From Trichobilharzia szidati (lineage: Eukaryota; Platyhelminthes; Trematoda; Strigeidida; Schistosomatidae), in NCBI GenBank assembly GCA_944472155.2, contig OX235279.1, positions 156,138,199 through 156,202,198 of the forward strand: a stretch of DNA of 64,000 nt. The letters run 5' to 3'. A model generated the notes under the pieces. That model did not search any database, was not told the origin of the DNA, and worked only from the letters and a program-made list of their open reading frames with translations. This document shows, in pieces, positions 26,101-38,100 of the stretch (the stretch's first letter is position 1; the number at the start of each line of letters is the position of its first letter). The position numbers were made by a program, and so were the translations under genes.

Positions 26101-29100
26101 GGAAACTACTTCAACACTATGGTGTGTCCGAAACCGTGATTTTTGGCATCGTGAGGATCCCACGAAGGATAATTAGGACTTAATGGGTTTAGGTTACAAA
26201 GCAGTGAATATATCTGAGCAATGCCGCAAAAAGCTTCCAACCATTGGATCTTAAAGTCCTAAAAACCCCAGCCATTCAAACAGTCTACAGCTCTTTAAGT
26301 GGCTGGCTCAAACCGATAGTCAAAGTCTTCATTGACTGATGTCACATTATGATTTGATCAACCCGAAATTCTTTTCCAACCTAATCCTTTATCAACAGTT
26401 AACACTGCTCAAGAAGACAGGGTAGTGGCGTTTGGCGTGCGTAACATGTAGGGCCTAGCCACGTCTGAGTAGATGTTTTATTTCGAATAATAAGAACTTT
26501 CTTATTTTATCATATCTTCTTATTTTTGCTGTTATTTTTGTCATTGCTCTTTTTCAGATCCAGATGTTTTAGACACATGGTTCAGTTCTGCAATATTACC
26601 ATTTTCTGTCTTTGGTTGGCCAGAAAAAGTAAGTCAAGTCGTAGGTTTTCTGAATTGAATTGTTTAGGGAGCATCAGTGGTTCAGTGGTGTAGAATTCCC
26701 ACCAGATACCTACGTGGAAGGTCAGGGTTCGACTCCTGGCTGGCGATGCATTCCTAGAACTCAATTAACCGGTAGCAAACCCGAAGAAATGACGAAAGGT
26801 TACCTCGTCTAACTACCAAAGAGGGACGACTTAGGCCTCTTCATGAACTGGCGTGAAATCATGTTCTTGTCCACATCAAACAAGATATTAAGTCTTGAAT
26901 AAAAGATGCACTGTGTGCAGAATGCCTCCCTGAAAATACTGGATCCAGGGACAGCAAATCATGTTCAGATTAAATTGCAACTCTATGCATCATCAGCTAA
27001 CAGAGCACAGAATCGCAGTCAAATCTCTACCTCAACTTCACCAACTTTGTAAATTCCTTCGACAGAGTTGACTGCGAAGTTAGTTGGAAACTGCTGCAAC
27101 ACTATAGTTTGCCCCAAATCTATATCAACCTCATTCAACAGCCTTTTTCACCTTGATAGTGATGATCAGATGGCCGAACAGAATGAACAAGCAAGCAACA
27201 ATGAACACTAGCAGTGAACAGACGAAGAAGCTATTGCCCAACAAATATAGGGATGGAAGTGAAGATGGGCTGGACGTGTGGACATACCAAAATGGCACTC
27301 GTAAGGGAAGTGAACGGCGAGTTAGACATAAGCCCCTTGAATAGCATGGAGGAAATCATTTTGGTAAGGAGAAATGAAAGCTTATAAGCGAACAAGGGCT
27401 AGCCAACTAGAAACGACTGCAAGAGAACAGAGTGAAATGGAGATGTGTCCCAGTTGAAGCCTTAAGTTCCATCCGGAACTCAACAGAATAATCATAATAA
27501 TAATAGTAATCACCGTTCCTAGTGGAACATAGGGCTTTAAAAATATTTTGAAGTCTCAATAGTGTAAGTGTTTTAACCTTCTTCTTTTCCGAATATACTA
27601 CCAGCTGGCTAGGTGTGCTGTGTAAAGAGTTCGTCTGCAGCTTGAAATCGAACCTGGACCACCACATGCGTTGCGACTGGTGAGTATTTTACGACTGAAT
27701 CACTGACACCAACAATATTTTGACGCATCCTTAATGTGTTTCGTTTTTTTTAACTTTTAGACCAAGGAGTCATATTTCTATCCTTTACGTTTACTAGAAA
27801 CTGGACAAGATATTCTCTTCTTTTGGGTCGCACGTATGGTTATGCTTGGGATATTTTTAACTGAACAAGTGCCTTTCAAAACTGTATGTGTTTTCGTTTT
27901 TATTTTGTGAAATAATATATTTATTGTCTGTTGTTGCGTGTATATATTTCCTGTAGCAAATTGGTTTAGAATTAGGTTTGTTGAGAAGGTACCAGTTATT
28001 CATTCGCCTGGAATTCCTCGCAGACCTAAATTTCATATTTCTTTTTTTTTGCGTGTGTGTAACTAGATCTACCCAAAGTCTGTCACTCAGAATTTAAATT
28101 GTGCAAATATTGATTGCCCATGCGCCAACTAATCAGATTTCAGCATATTAATAGACTCCAGAACGTTAGATAGATGACTAACCAATCAGATTTCAGCTCG
28201 TTGACAGACGCTTATTACTCGACTCACTATGGGCAGTATATAATTAGTTTTCTTGATACTTTTTATACGACTATTATCGATTGACTTTGTTGAATTAGTA
28301 GTGTCTACTTGTAACTTTAAAGTCTTGGAGCGCCACCAAACTCGTAGAGTTCTGAAGTAGTATAGTTCTGAGGCCAGTGGTTCGAGTCTTACAATAAACC
28401 TGAATTTTCACTTCATCCTTAAACATTACTCGTTACACCAGTAAAAGTCTAGCAGTCAAAGGGTTTCTAATTATTTACGAGACCGGTATGTTGAACATTC
28501 CACCACTGTTGTGTGATTCGATGACCCGTGAATTCTAGCTTCTATGAGTTCCCGATATAATGCTTCTGCTAACCAGTACCAATGTTATATTACATTTTCT
28601 TCGCTGATTATAGCCGAATCGGTGTTTAGATCACTTCGAACTGTCTGTTCTAGCAAACACTACTGGTGGTTATTTCGTGAGTGGTACCCAACTACTTATG
28701 TTAAGCAATCAGTAGTATATTGCATCACGCGCTTATGTTTCCTATCGTAATTGCCTTTTATGTACTACTGTCAAGCGCATAATATATATATATATAACGT
28801 AGAAATCCCTACAAATAATGAATATACGTGATGGCTAACTTAGTTTCGATATTTTCTATAAATCCACAAAAATTGGTTTGGAATTATCAGTTTTTACAGT
28901 TTCAGTTTGTCAATAGTTGAATAATGTAGAGCCATAATCGTTTCGCCCTCAATTCTTTCCATAGTGCTGATGTAGGCGCACTGCTTTAAAGAATTCTGTG
29001 AGTTCCAGACAGTGGGCCATGGATTTGAAACCCACTTCCATCTACTGAAGGCTACACAGCTGGGTAGGTAGTGTCACCAGCTCTCACACAGTATGTGTAT

Positions 29101-32100
29101 TTACATTCGAAATCGTTCCCGATTAGTTGGTTACGCGTATGTTCTCGCTATAGTGTTCAGTGGTAATGTTTTTGATTGCTTGCAGTACTGGGTGACCAGA
29201 GTTCATATCTCTGAAGTTGAGATATGAGTTCCTTCAAGATTGAAGGTATGCCTTACTGAGGAGTTCTGTGACGGCCGGGAAACTTAGGTCTAAGGCTTCC
29301 TGCTGATCGCCTTCAATCATCTAACAAAATAGTCAAATCTCCCACAAGCTTAAACTGTTGAATAATCTTAATAAATATTAAAAGCGGTTTTTAAAAATTT
29401 TATTTTAGGTACTTTTACACGGTTTAGTGTGTGATTCAGCGGGTCAAAAAATGTCGAAAAGTAAAAATAATGTGATTAATCCATTGAAAATTATTCATGG
29501 AATCGGAAATCTTTCAAAGGTAAACGCTTATCTCATTTTATTGGCTATTTTTATTATTTTCTATGGGCAGTATTGAGGTTCTGTGTAGAGCCTTTCGATA
29601 TGAAGGGAAAGTCAATGGATTGTGGTTATGAAGCGCTACATCAATTGAGATTGTGTAGGAAATGTTTTCGCATGTTAAGCCATTGAATTCCTCGTCAAGC
29701 AATGTAAGCTGTCCTAAGATTTGCCTCGAAATGAGTTAGGAGCGACCGAATCAAAATACTATGTCAGGTGGCATAATAGGGTGAGTAATATTGCGGCTAG
29801 GCGTCGAATGCTAAGTAAGGGAGCCAAAACAATCGACGACATTGTGAAGTTTCATCGATTCAGATGGTTAAGATATGTTTTACTCATGCCTGGCCACCGA
29901 TCTCCTTCACTGACGGGAAATGTTAGCTGACAAAGCGTCAGATTGGAAAACAACTAGTTATGGTTAAACAAAAACCTGTCATAAGTCCATGAAATCCATG
30001 ACAGTTAGTTTAAGCCACGAAGGGAGGTGTAAACTGGTTGGCTGTTTGGTGTCCTTGGGGATGGTAAGAACCAATGACGGCTGGAGACATTTGATGATGT
30101 GGCTCAAAATCGTTCTTGTTGGCTGGCGTAGATACATTCATTCTTTGTGATTTATAATATCCAATAAAACTATATTGTTCTTCCATATTACTATTCTTTT
30201 TCCCTCACTGACACTGCTGTTTATTAGTTGCCCTTTGAATCTCCCTATACTCTCTTTTCTTGCTTTGTATGATACACAGAGGGGGTTTGGCAACTTGAAC
30301 CTCTGCACTTCTGTTAGAAGTTGTTCTATGTTGAAACCAGTCAGCTAGTCCATGAAGTCTTAGTTAGTTGGATCATGAAAAAAAAACACCATGGTATAGT
30401 GGATCTCGAAGACTATAAAGAGTGAATGCATCTGCAACATTGATAGTGATTTTGAGCCATATCATACCAACAGCCTCAGGTCATTAGTTTTGTAGCTTTT
30501 CGGGGAGCTTCCTCCAGCTCCAATCACTTAGTCTGTCTACACCTATCTACATTGCTAGCTATCTCAAACTAACTGTCAAAAACACTCATAGATTGATGAT
30601 ATATTTTTTGATCTGACCAACGCTCGCTTTCCTGGCTTATTAATTTTTAATAATAATAATAGCTTTATTCTGAAAAATATGCTTAAACACAATACAGAAT
30701 TTTCAGCAAGTTTTATTCAAAGGCATTTACCCACTGTGCGTATTGTTCAATAAAATAATAATCGATAATACACGCCATCTGAAGCAATCTCGTTCCACCG
30801 TAAGCTTGTTCCAGTACCACTGTACAATGTGCTTCCTCCATTTCCTTCGGAAAATTCCCGGCGGTAGGTAGAAACCAATTTAAATTTGTTCGCAAGCACA
30901 GATTAAGTCTCCTTATGAGGTAATTAGATGATTAAAGCAGCAGTATGAAACTGAGTAAACACGGCGATTCTTGATGCATAAAAAGGAAATTCAGGTTGCC
31001 CATTGATTTAAGTACGCCACTGTTTTACTGGCTGTAATAAGCTAGACGAAGTACGTAGACGGAGAATCGAACGAACCTTGACCTCCAGCATGATAAGGAA
31101 AGATTAATGCAATACTTTCTCGCCATTTTATTCAAGTATCTGACTTTTGGTTCGAGACAATCGTGCTGTTTCGGATCTTTGAGACTCTAAGAACCAATAG
31201 TTGAAGATTGCTGACAGGATAACTCAAAATCATTGTCAATAGAACATATGTGTTCACTCTGGGAGATCCTATAACTCCTTATAAATTTCCATGTGCTTAT
31301 TCTTTCTCCCATACATTTCAGGTCATTATAGTCTCTTTGTATGGTTTATGATGTGGGCTAATTTTAATTGGCACACTTCTATGCAAGAACAATATTAGTA
31401 ACAATACCTTGTAGAAGGCTTGCGGGGAAAAGGGAAAATTGCCAGATTTTTACATTCAATTAATGATAGCCAAGGTGATGAAAAAAGTGACAGTAAGAAT
31501 TTCCCAATGTTAACATAAGTTTTGGCTTCTTTTTATTTGGATTTCGTCGACTTCAGCCAGCTGCATGTAAAAGACGAACTGCTCGTGAGGTGAAATGAAG
31601 AATAACATTCAGAATACGACAGATAAATGCCTTTAAATGCTTGCCTTGTTAATTGACATCATCTTTATGCCTTCAGTATTCTACAACAGATGAGGGCTAA
31701 AACAAACAGTAGGAATGGAAGACATACGGCTAGAGCATTTTTTTTCTACTACTTGCTTAATCACTATGCACTTGAATAAATATTTTGGTTTTTTCATCAT
31801 GTCTGTGTTTCGCCCCTCTCCCTCTCTGAGCTTTCTTTATTTGCGATTTGTCCTTTTCAACTGTAAGATGATATCGCAGGACTGAACTATATCGACTCCT
31901 AGGTCAAAGATGGGGAGCGAAGTGGTAGATTGTGTTGATTACCACTTCATTTATTGGGGAGGTTGCATCATCCCAAACAGACTGATCGCTGACGAATTCT
32001 CATCGCGGAAACAAAAGGAATCTGAGGCATTTGCCTTCTTACACCATCTCTGGCTTAAACGTGATATCTGGCTGTCTGTCGATCAAATGACACGTGTACT

Positions 32101-35100
32101 GTGCATCAGTTCGCCCTGTCCCCCATTTAAGACTGTGAAACATGGCGATTGGAAGCGGAAGACATGAAGAGCCTAACTAACCGTCTTTGATCATAGGTGT
32201 CTGTATTTTAGACGGTAAAATAGCTTGAGTAATCTTGAGGTTAGGCTACGAGTGTTAGGTAAGAATGGCAATTCAATCGGTGATGTTGTGCAGTAACGTT
32301 GTTTGAGGTGGCTAGAGCTTGTTACGCCTACTGAGCGATCGCCTTTCTCAACGAAGAATGCTATCTGACATTAGATCAGGTTCGAAAAGATTTAGAGGTG
32401 ATTAAGTCGAAATCATTCCATGGAATCTCTAACAGATACTTCGACACACTTAGGAAGGTGCTGGCTTCCTGGTTAGGGTCCTTGACATTCCAAAAACCAA
32501 TTGCTGGAGAAAACTGGTGATGTGGCTCTAAATCGTTCTCAGTCGCTCAGATTTATTCACTCTGTGTGATCTGCTATATCCGTTAAACCCCATTATTTTT
32601 CTATGTTACTATTCTTTCTCCTTCATATTTACCTTTAATATCGTTAATTTGAATCTCTTATTTCTCCCACTTGTCTTCCTTTGTGTGGCACTTTTAAGGA
32701 GTGTGGCAATGCGAACTGCTTTACTTCTGTGCGAAGTTGTTCTATGTTGAAACCAATTAGTCAGCTATTTGTTTATTTGTTTTTCGTGCCATTGATGGAT
32801 TCACTTCTCCCCTACTTTATTCTCAGTTGGTTGAAGAAAGCTCGTAGAATTATTGTTAATATACTTATTTTCAAGTATCGGTTGCAGGGAGGGGTGGTTT
32901 GATTTATTTCACTTTTGATCATGAACTGACTGACTTCAGTGAAAAAGCCACTATTGTGGAGATCACCAACAGCAGGGAATACTGGATAACTATTCTTTGC
33001 GCCTTCTTCGTGACTCTTCGACAGTACGCACGCAACCATGAGCTCACCCAACGATAGTCGAACTCAGCACCTACCGTCAGGTTACAAGGCAAGGTCGTCT
33101 ACTATTACAGTCCGTCCCTCTAGCTGAATGGTTCTCAACGAGACCCCCTTGTAACCTGAAGGTGGGCCCTAGTTGATTCAATTCCAAGTGGTGGGCTCAT
33201 GGATGATGCCTACTGCTGAAGAGCCGCTCCAAACACAGAGAAGAAATTGCTATCCAGTGCGCTCCCTACTGATATATCGGTTTGTGATCAAACTTGGAAT
33301 TATTATTATTAGTAGTAGTGGTATTTGAATTAATTTCTTTTTTATTTTATTTTCGAGTTTTAATTATTTATGAGTTGGGTTTGAGCAATAAAAGAGAAAA
33401 CAGCGTCCGTCGTCCACCTTGATCAGGATTATAAATTTGTTTACATTGAGCTATTTTTAGTATTTCGATGATTAATGGCAAGTAATAATAATAATAGTAA
33501 TAAAACAATGATTTCAACGAAGCAGATTCATTTCATTTTCATTTTTTTATTCCTTTACTTTCCTAGTGAAACATAGAGCTTCAAGCTAGAGGTTTGAAGT
33601 TTCTGTAGCAGTGGTGATTATTATTACAGGATGGGGTTGCTAGCCTCATGTCCAACCTTCCCTCCGTACCAGTCTTACTACTGGCTTAGGGAGGTAAAGG
33701 AATGCTTCGGCCGGGGATCGAACCCCGGACCACCTTCGTGGTCGGGGAGCACTCTACCACTGTGCCACCGACGCACAATTTCATTTTCAGAACTGTGCAC
33801 AATCTTACTTTTTTGTACTGTTGTGTAATGTCACTGGACAGTCTCTTCAGTGAAATGGGCATCTGTTGATGAATGTCTGTAGTAGTCTGTTGGAAATACA
33901 TTTTTGTGATGCAGGCTCCGAGTCCCTGAAGCACAAAAGAAGCACTGGTCGATTGACTGACTGACTTGACATTAGTGTTGAAAATTCAGCTCGTGTTTTC
34001 TTGTATTGAATGAATGCATTTTACTCCATACTGAATTTTCGATCCTCACTTCTACATATTCACCCGTGCTTTGTGTAGTTTAAATGATGCTGTCTAGATC
34101 AGGTTAGTCAAAGAGATGACTTCTGTCAGAGTTCCCCTGTTGATGGCGACTAATGGTTGTGGATGTTTTTGTTGTTGGTGATCACCTATCTTCATCACCC
34201 TATAGTTCGCTTGAAGTTCTGCCTTCCTCTTAGCCTAACTTATTGGTTTTTCACTTGTAGATTTCCTATATATGTGACGTAAATCGTGCGCAAAGTCCAA
34301 ATCTTGTTGAGTCTAGTTCAGTGCATCTCTGACTCTTCGCTGCCCACTGTTTGCCGCATGATCCGGTCTACAACTATCAGGAATGTTATTGCCGATAGTA
34401 GCTAGCTTTGTCTTACTCCAGTATTCAATTCAGTCTTTTTGCTGAGCTTTGCGTGACAAATTACTTGACATGTGAAGTCATTACGCAATCCTCGAATGAG
34501 GTTTGCATTATTACACTCTGTAGTGTCGAATCAGTCTTCCAATTACTTCAAGGTCGACGTTGTTGAATGGTTTTTCAAACTGTCTTCTTATTATGCTATC
34601 CAAAATTTGAAGTTTGATCACGTGTTGATGTCAAGTAGAGAATTATTGAAAACTAGGGGGAAGTGTCTCCTCATAATTTGACACTTTAAGCAGTTAGCAT
34701 CTACAACTCCACCGAGAGCGGAGTTCAGAACCTTCAGGCTACGAGGCCAAGCTCGTTGATTCATTCAGAGAAGTGTTTCTTTGATCGACATTAATTGGTG
34801 ATCGAACTTGAAACAAATCAAATCCGTACAAACTCTAACTCTTAAAAATTGATATAGACGCTCACTGTTGACTGACCACAGTGTTCTAGTTAACAGTTGG
34901 GTCCTTTAAGTAGTCTAATGTGAGGAAAAATAATCTCCACCTATGATATTGGTTAGTGCTTGCGTCGAAATTGACAGAAGTTAGGGTTCACGGGTCGACC
35001 ATGGAATTCCGTCTGAATTGGCTAAAGGGTTGTTAACGAGCTTTGGTTTGATAACCTAAAATTCCTGGCTTCGTTTCCTGGTGGGGTTTTAGGTGAATAA

Positions 35101-38100
35101 TGCATCAAACTAGGTGGATGAAGCAACTGACCAGATCTCCCTGGTGGTTTGTAGTGGTTCTCTGCTTGACATCAGTTTGTGATGAAAACTTGAAACAAAT
35201 CAGATCTCTGAAAATCAGCTCTTGATAATATCCGAAATTTGATGATTTAGCAAAAGACTACTGAAATACCCTACTCAGGTTTATCATCATGTTTCCTACC
35301 TCCTTTATTTTTTGTAATTTTGTTTTGTTTTGCGTTTCTTGTCAATTCTTATCTAGGAAACCGTTGGGTCGTCAATACAAGTTCTAGGTGCAGATGCTTT
35401 GCGCGCTGCACTGCTCACTTGTCAAATTCATCAACCGCACATTAAATTCGATGAGAATGTTGTGTTGGAAATGAGAAAATTTTGTAATAAGGTAAATAAA
35501 ACTGTTTAATTTTTTGTAAATTTTGTATTTCCCTCTCACTGATTGACTGAATGGATGCATTGCACTGAAATGTTCGATATATCTGTGTTGACGTGTCAAC
35601 TCTTTCCTAGTATGTGGATGTTTCAACGACGTATGGGGGGATGAATATATTGTTATTCGGTCGATGATGATTACTGTCTATATGGTCATTTCGTCAGTCC
35701 TAAATCGTCATCTGGATGTACCCGCACTCCCCAGTGAGTGATGGTGTTTCCCGTCCGAGACTCGAACGCAAGACCCAATGTTTCGAACACAGAAGTGTTA
35801 TCCACTAGACTACTTGTGCCACCAGGGAAGCCTCTTGTACAACGGATCTAACTCGGCTCATGCGGCCTAGTGCATAACGCTTTGGCGTTTCAAACTATGG
35901 CTGCTCTGGCTAGGTTTGAATCTCAGTGGAATTTCTGGAGATGTAGGTACATGTACAGCTAACTGACGGGTTGCGAATAGAATGAAATGCGCATCGTGGA
36001 TTCCACTGCCAGTCAGTCACCGTCTACCAAAATATCAAGTTGGATAAGCTGATTATTGAATAAGTAAATTCCTATTGAGACAGAACAAATTCTTAGGAAA
36101 GGTGTTGAGGAAAATTAGTAATGAAGTAGTACTTGGGCAATTGAAAGAAACTTTCCGTAGGGAATGGTTAGTTATCTCATACGCTGCATTGACGAATAAG
36201 ATGCCTAAAAAGGGTTATATCTAAACTTAGAATGACATGAGTAGAGGGATGACATTGCGGGTTAAATCTGGGTGACAACATTATTGGTTCCATCCCATAT
36301 ATGACTTTGAGAATAGGTGAAAATCATTAGACAGTATTTCGCCCTTGTCCAGGACTTTTCAATAGATCCCACAAATGGGGATGGTATCAAGGACCCTCAG
36401 ATCGGGCTTTATGTCGTGAATTGGCAGGGTCAGAGTTCATGCGTCGGCTACTGGATTCTTGCTCAGTAGCTAAATGCTCAGCTAGTTTGCCTCGTAACCT
36501 GCAGGTCTTCGGTTCGATCCGCGTCTGTGGGATGATAGGTGGAAGCTGCGGAAGAGTTACAGACAAGAATAACAAAGCTATCCAGTACTTCCCACAGGTT
36601 TTCAATGGTTTTCTAACAGATTTGTCAATTCATGATCAATCTTGAAGCCATTTTGTTTTCGTCTTATTTCACTTTGTATTATCACATTCTGATGTGTTAT
36701 TTATTATATTTAATTAAAGACATTCCAATAATCTTAGTTTTCCCGCATCTTATTGCTGCTGAGTTCACAAATATTTATATATTTCCGAAATTTAATTAGC
36801 CTCCCTATCTCATCTATTTTGAATTCATGTCTATTGAACTTTGCGTGAATTTTGATGACCATTTCCTCATTATTCATTTATATTTCTAATCAAAATTCTT
36901 GTGATTTATAATAATCTTAACCAGTATTTTTGAAATTTAGATTTGAATTTTATTTCAAAGCAGATCACGAACTGACATCACATCTAGATCCATAGAGACC
37001 CGAGCGTGGATCTCGACAGGCGTTTCCTTCCAGTTCAGGACTGCTTAGAAATGTGTACCCATGACCCCGCCACTGGGGTTTGAACAAGGGACCTTCAGAT
37101 TATGGGACCAATTCGTTAACTATTTTGCCACTGGGACTGAATCGACTTCCGGTGTTGGAAAATGACTGACTATAGGATGAAGTTACTTGACGTTCTAGTG
37201 TGAAGTCGTTTGACCAGTGGGGCCCACCAAGTCGTCGGTTGTGGCGATAAATGACTTGTTGATGACTGATTGGAAGTTGCCCCAGGTTATTATTGGATTT
37301 CGTCCCAAGTGATGAATGGTCAGCGAGTTCGCCTTGTAACCGCAACATTTTGAGTTAGATCCTCAGTGGCTGTAGCAAAAAAAGGGATTGAACAAACCGC
37401 TTTTCTGTATATACCGAGTTCAGGGTTTCCCATGTGCAACAAGATCTTCTGGTAGCTCTCGGAAACCCTTCTCATTAATGTGCCTTTTGAAAAATTTTAA
37501 CTCTTAAGATGTCGAATGATGTGTGTATAAGAACAAAGTGCTATCATAAAAATTGAGCTATGTTGGTTCGTTGAATTTTCCTGCTCTATCGATAGGCAAA
37601 TTGTTTATTTTCCTAGTTGTTCTTTTTGCCGTTATTTCATTTTTCCTTTTGTTTTAGATATGGCAGACGGCTAGATTTGTTTTAATTCAATTGGAGAAAC
37701 AGAATCTTCTACAGTCAATTTCAGCAAGCCGTCATGAACCACTTGAATATCAATGGAATCAATATGTTGGAAGACTACATCATGAAAATGTTGGTTAAAC
37801 ATTCTTCTTATTTATTGAACACTATTTATGTTTGTTATCATTATTATTATTGATTCATTCATTGCACTTCGAGTGGAACTTAGAGCTTCAGTCAAGGTTC
37901 ACCTCCATTCTACACAATTCGGTTACATCACTCTTCTATCTGGTTGGCTCTGTCACTGCTTACAGACTTCCATTTTGCTCTTCTTCATGTCAGTCTGGGA
38001 CGCACGTCCAACTTGTTACTAAATTCCCATTTGGATTCTAGTGAAGCATCTGTCTGACCTGTGAAGTCGCCTCAGCATTTGTATCCAATCCATCCTTCTT

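Noticed and set aside
26671..26750. Functional tRNA-Gly gene
   Set aside because: Box A and box B are good, but three extra bases disturb the junction of T-arm and acceptor and the anticodon arm is distorted. It fits a SINE head or a pseudogene better.
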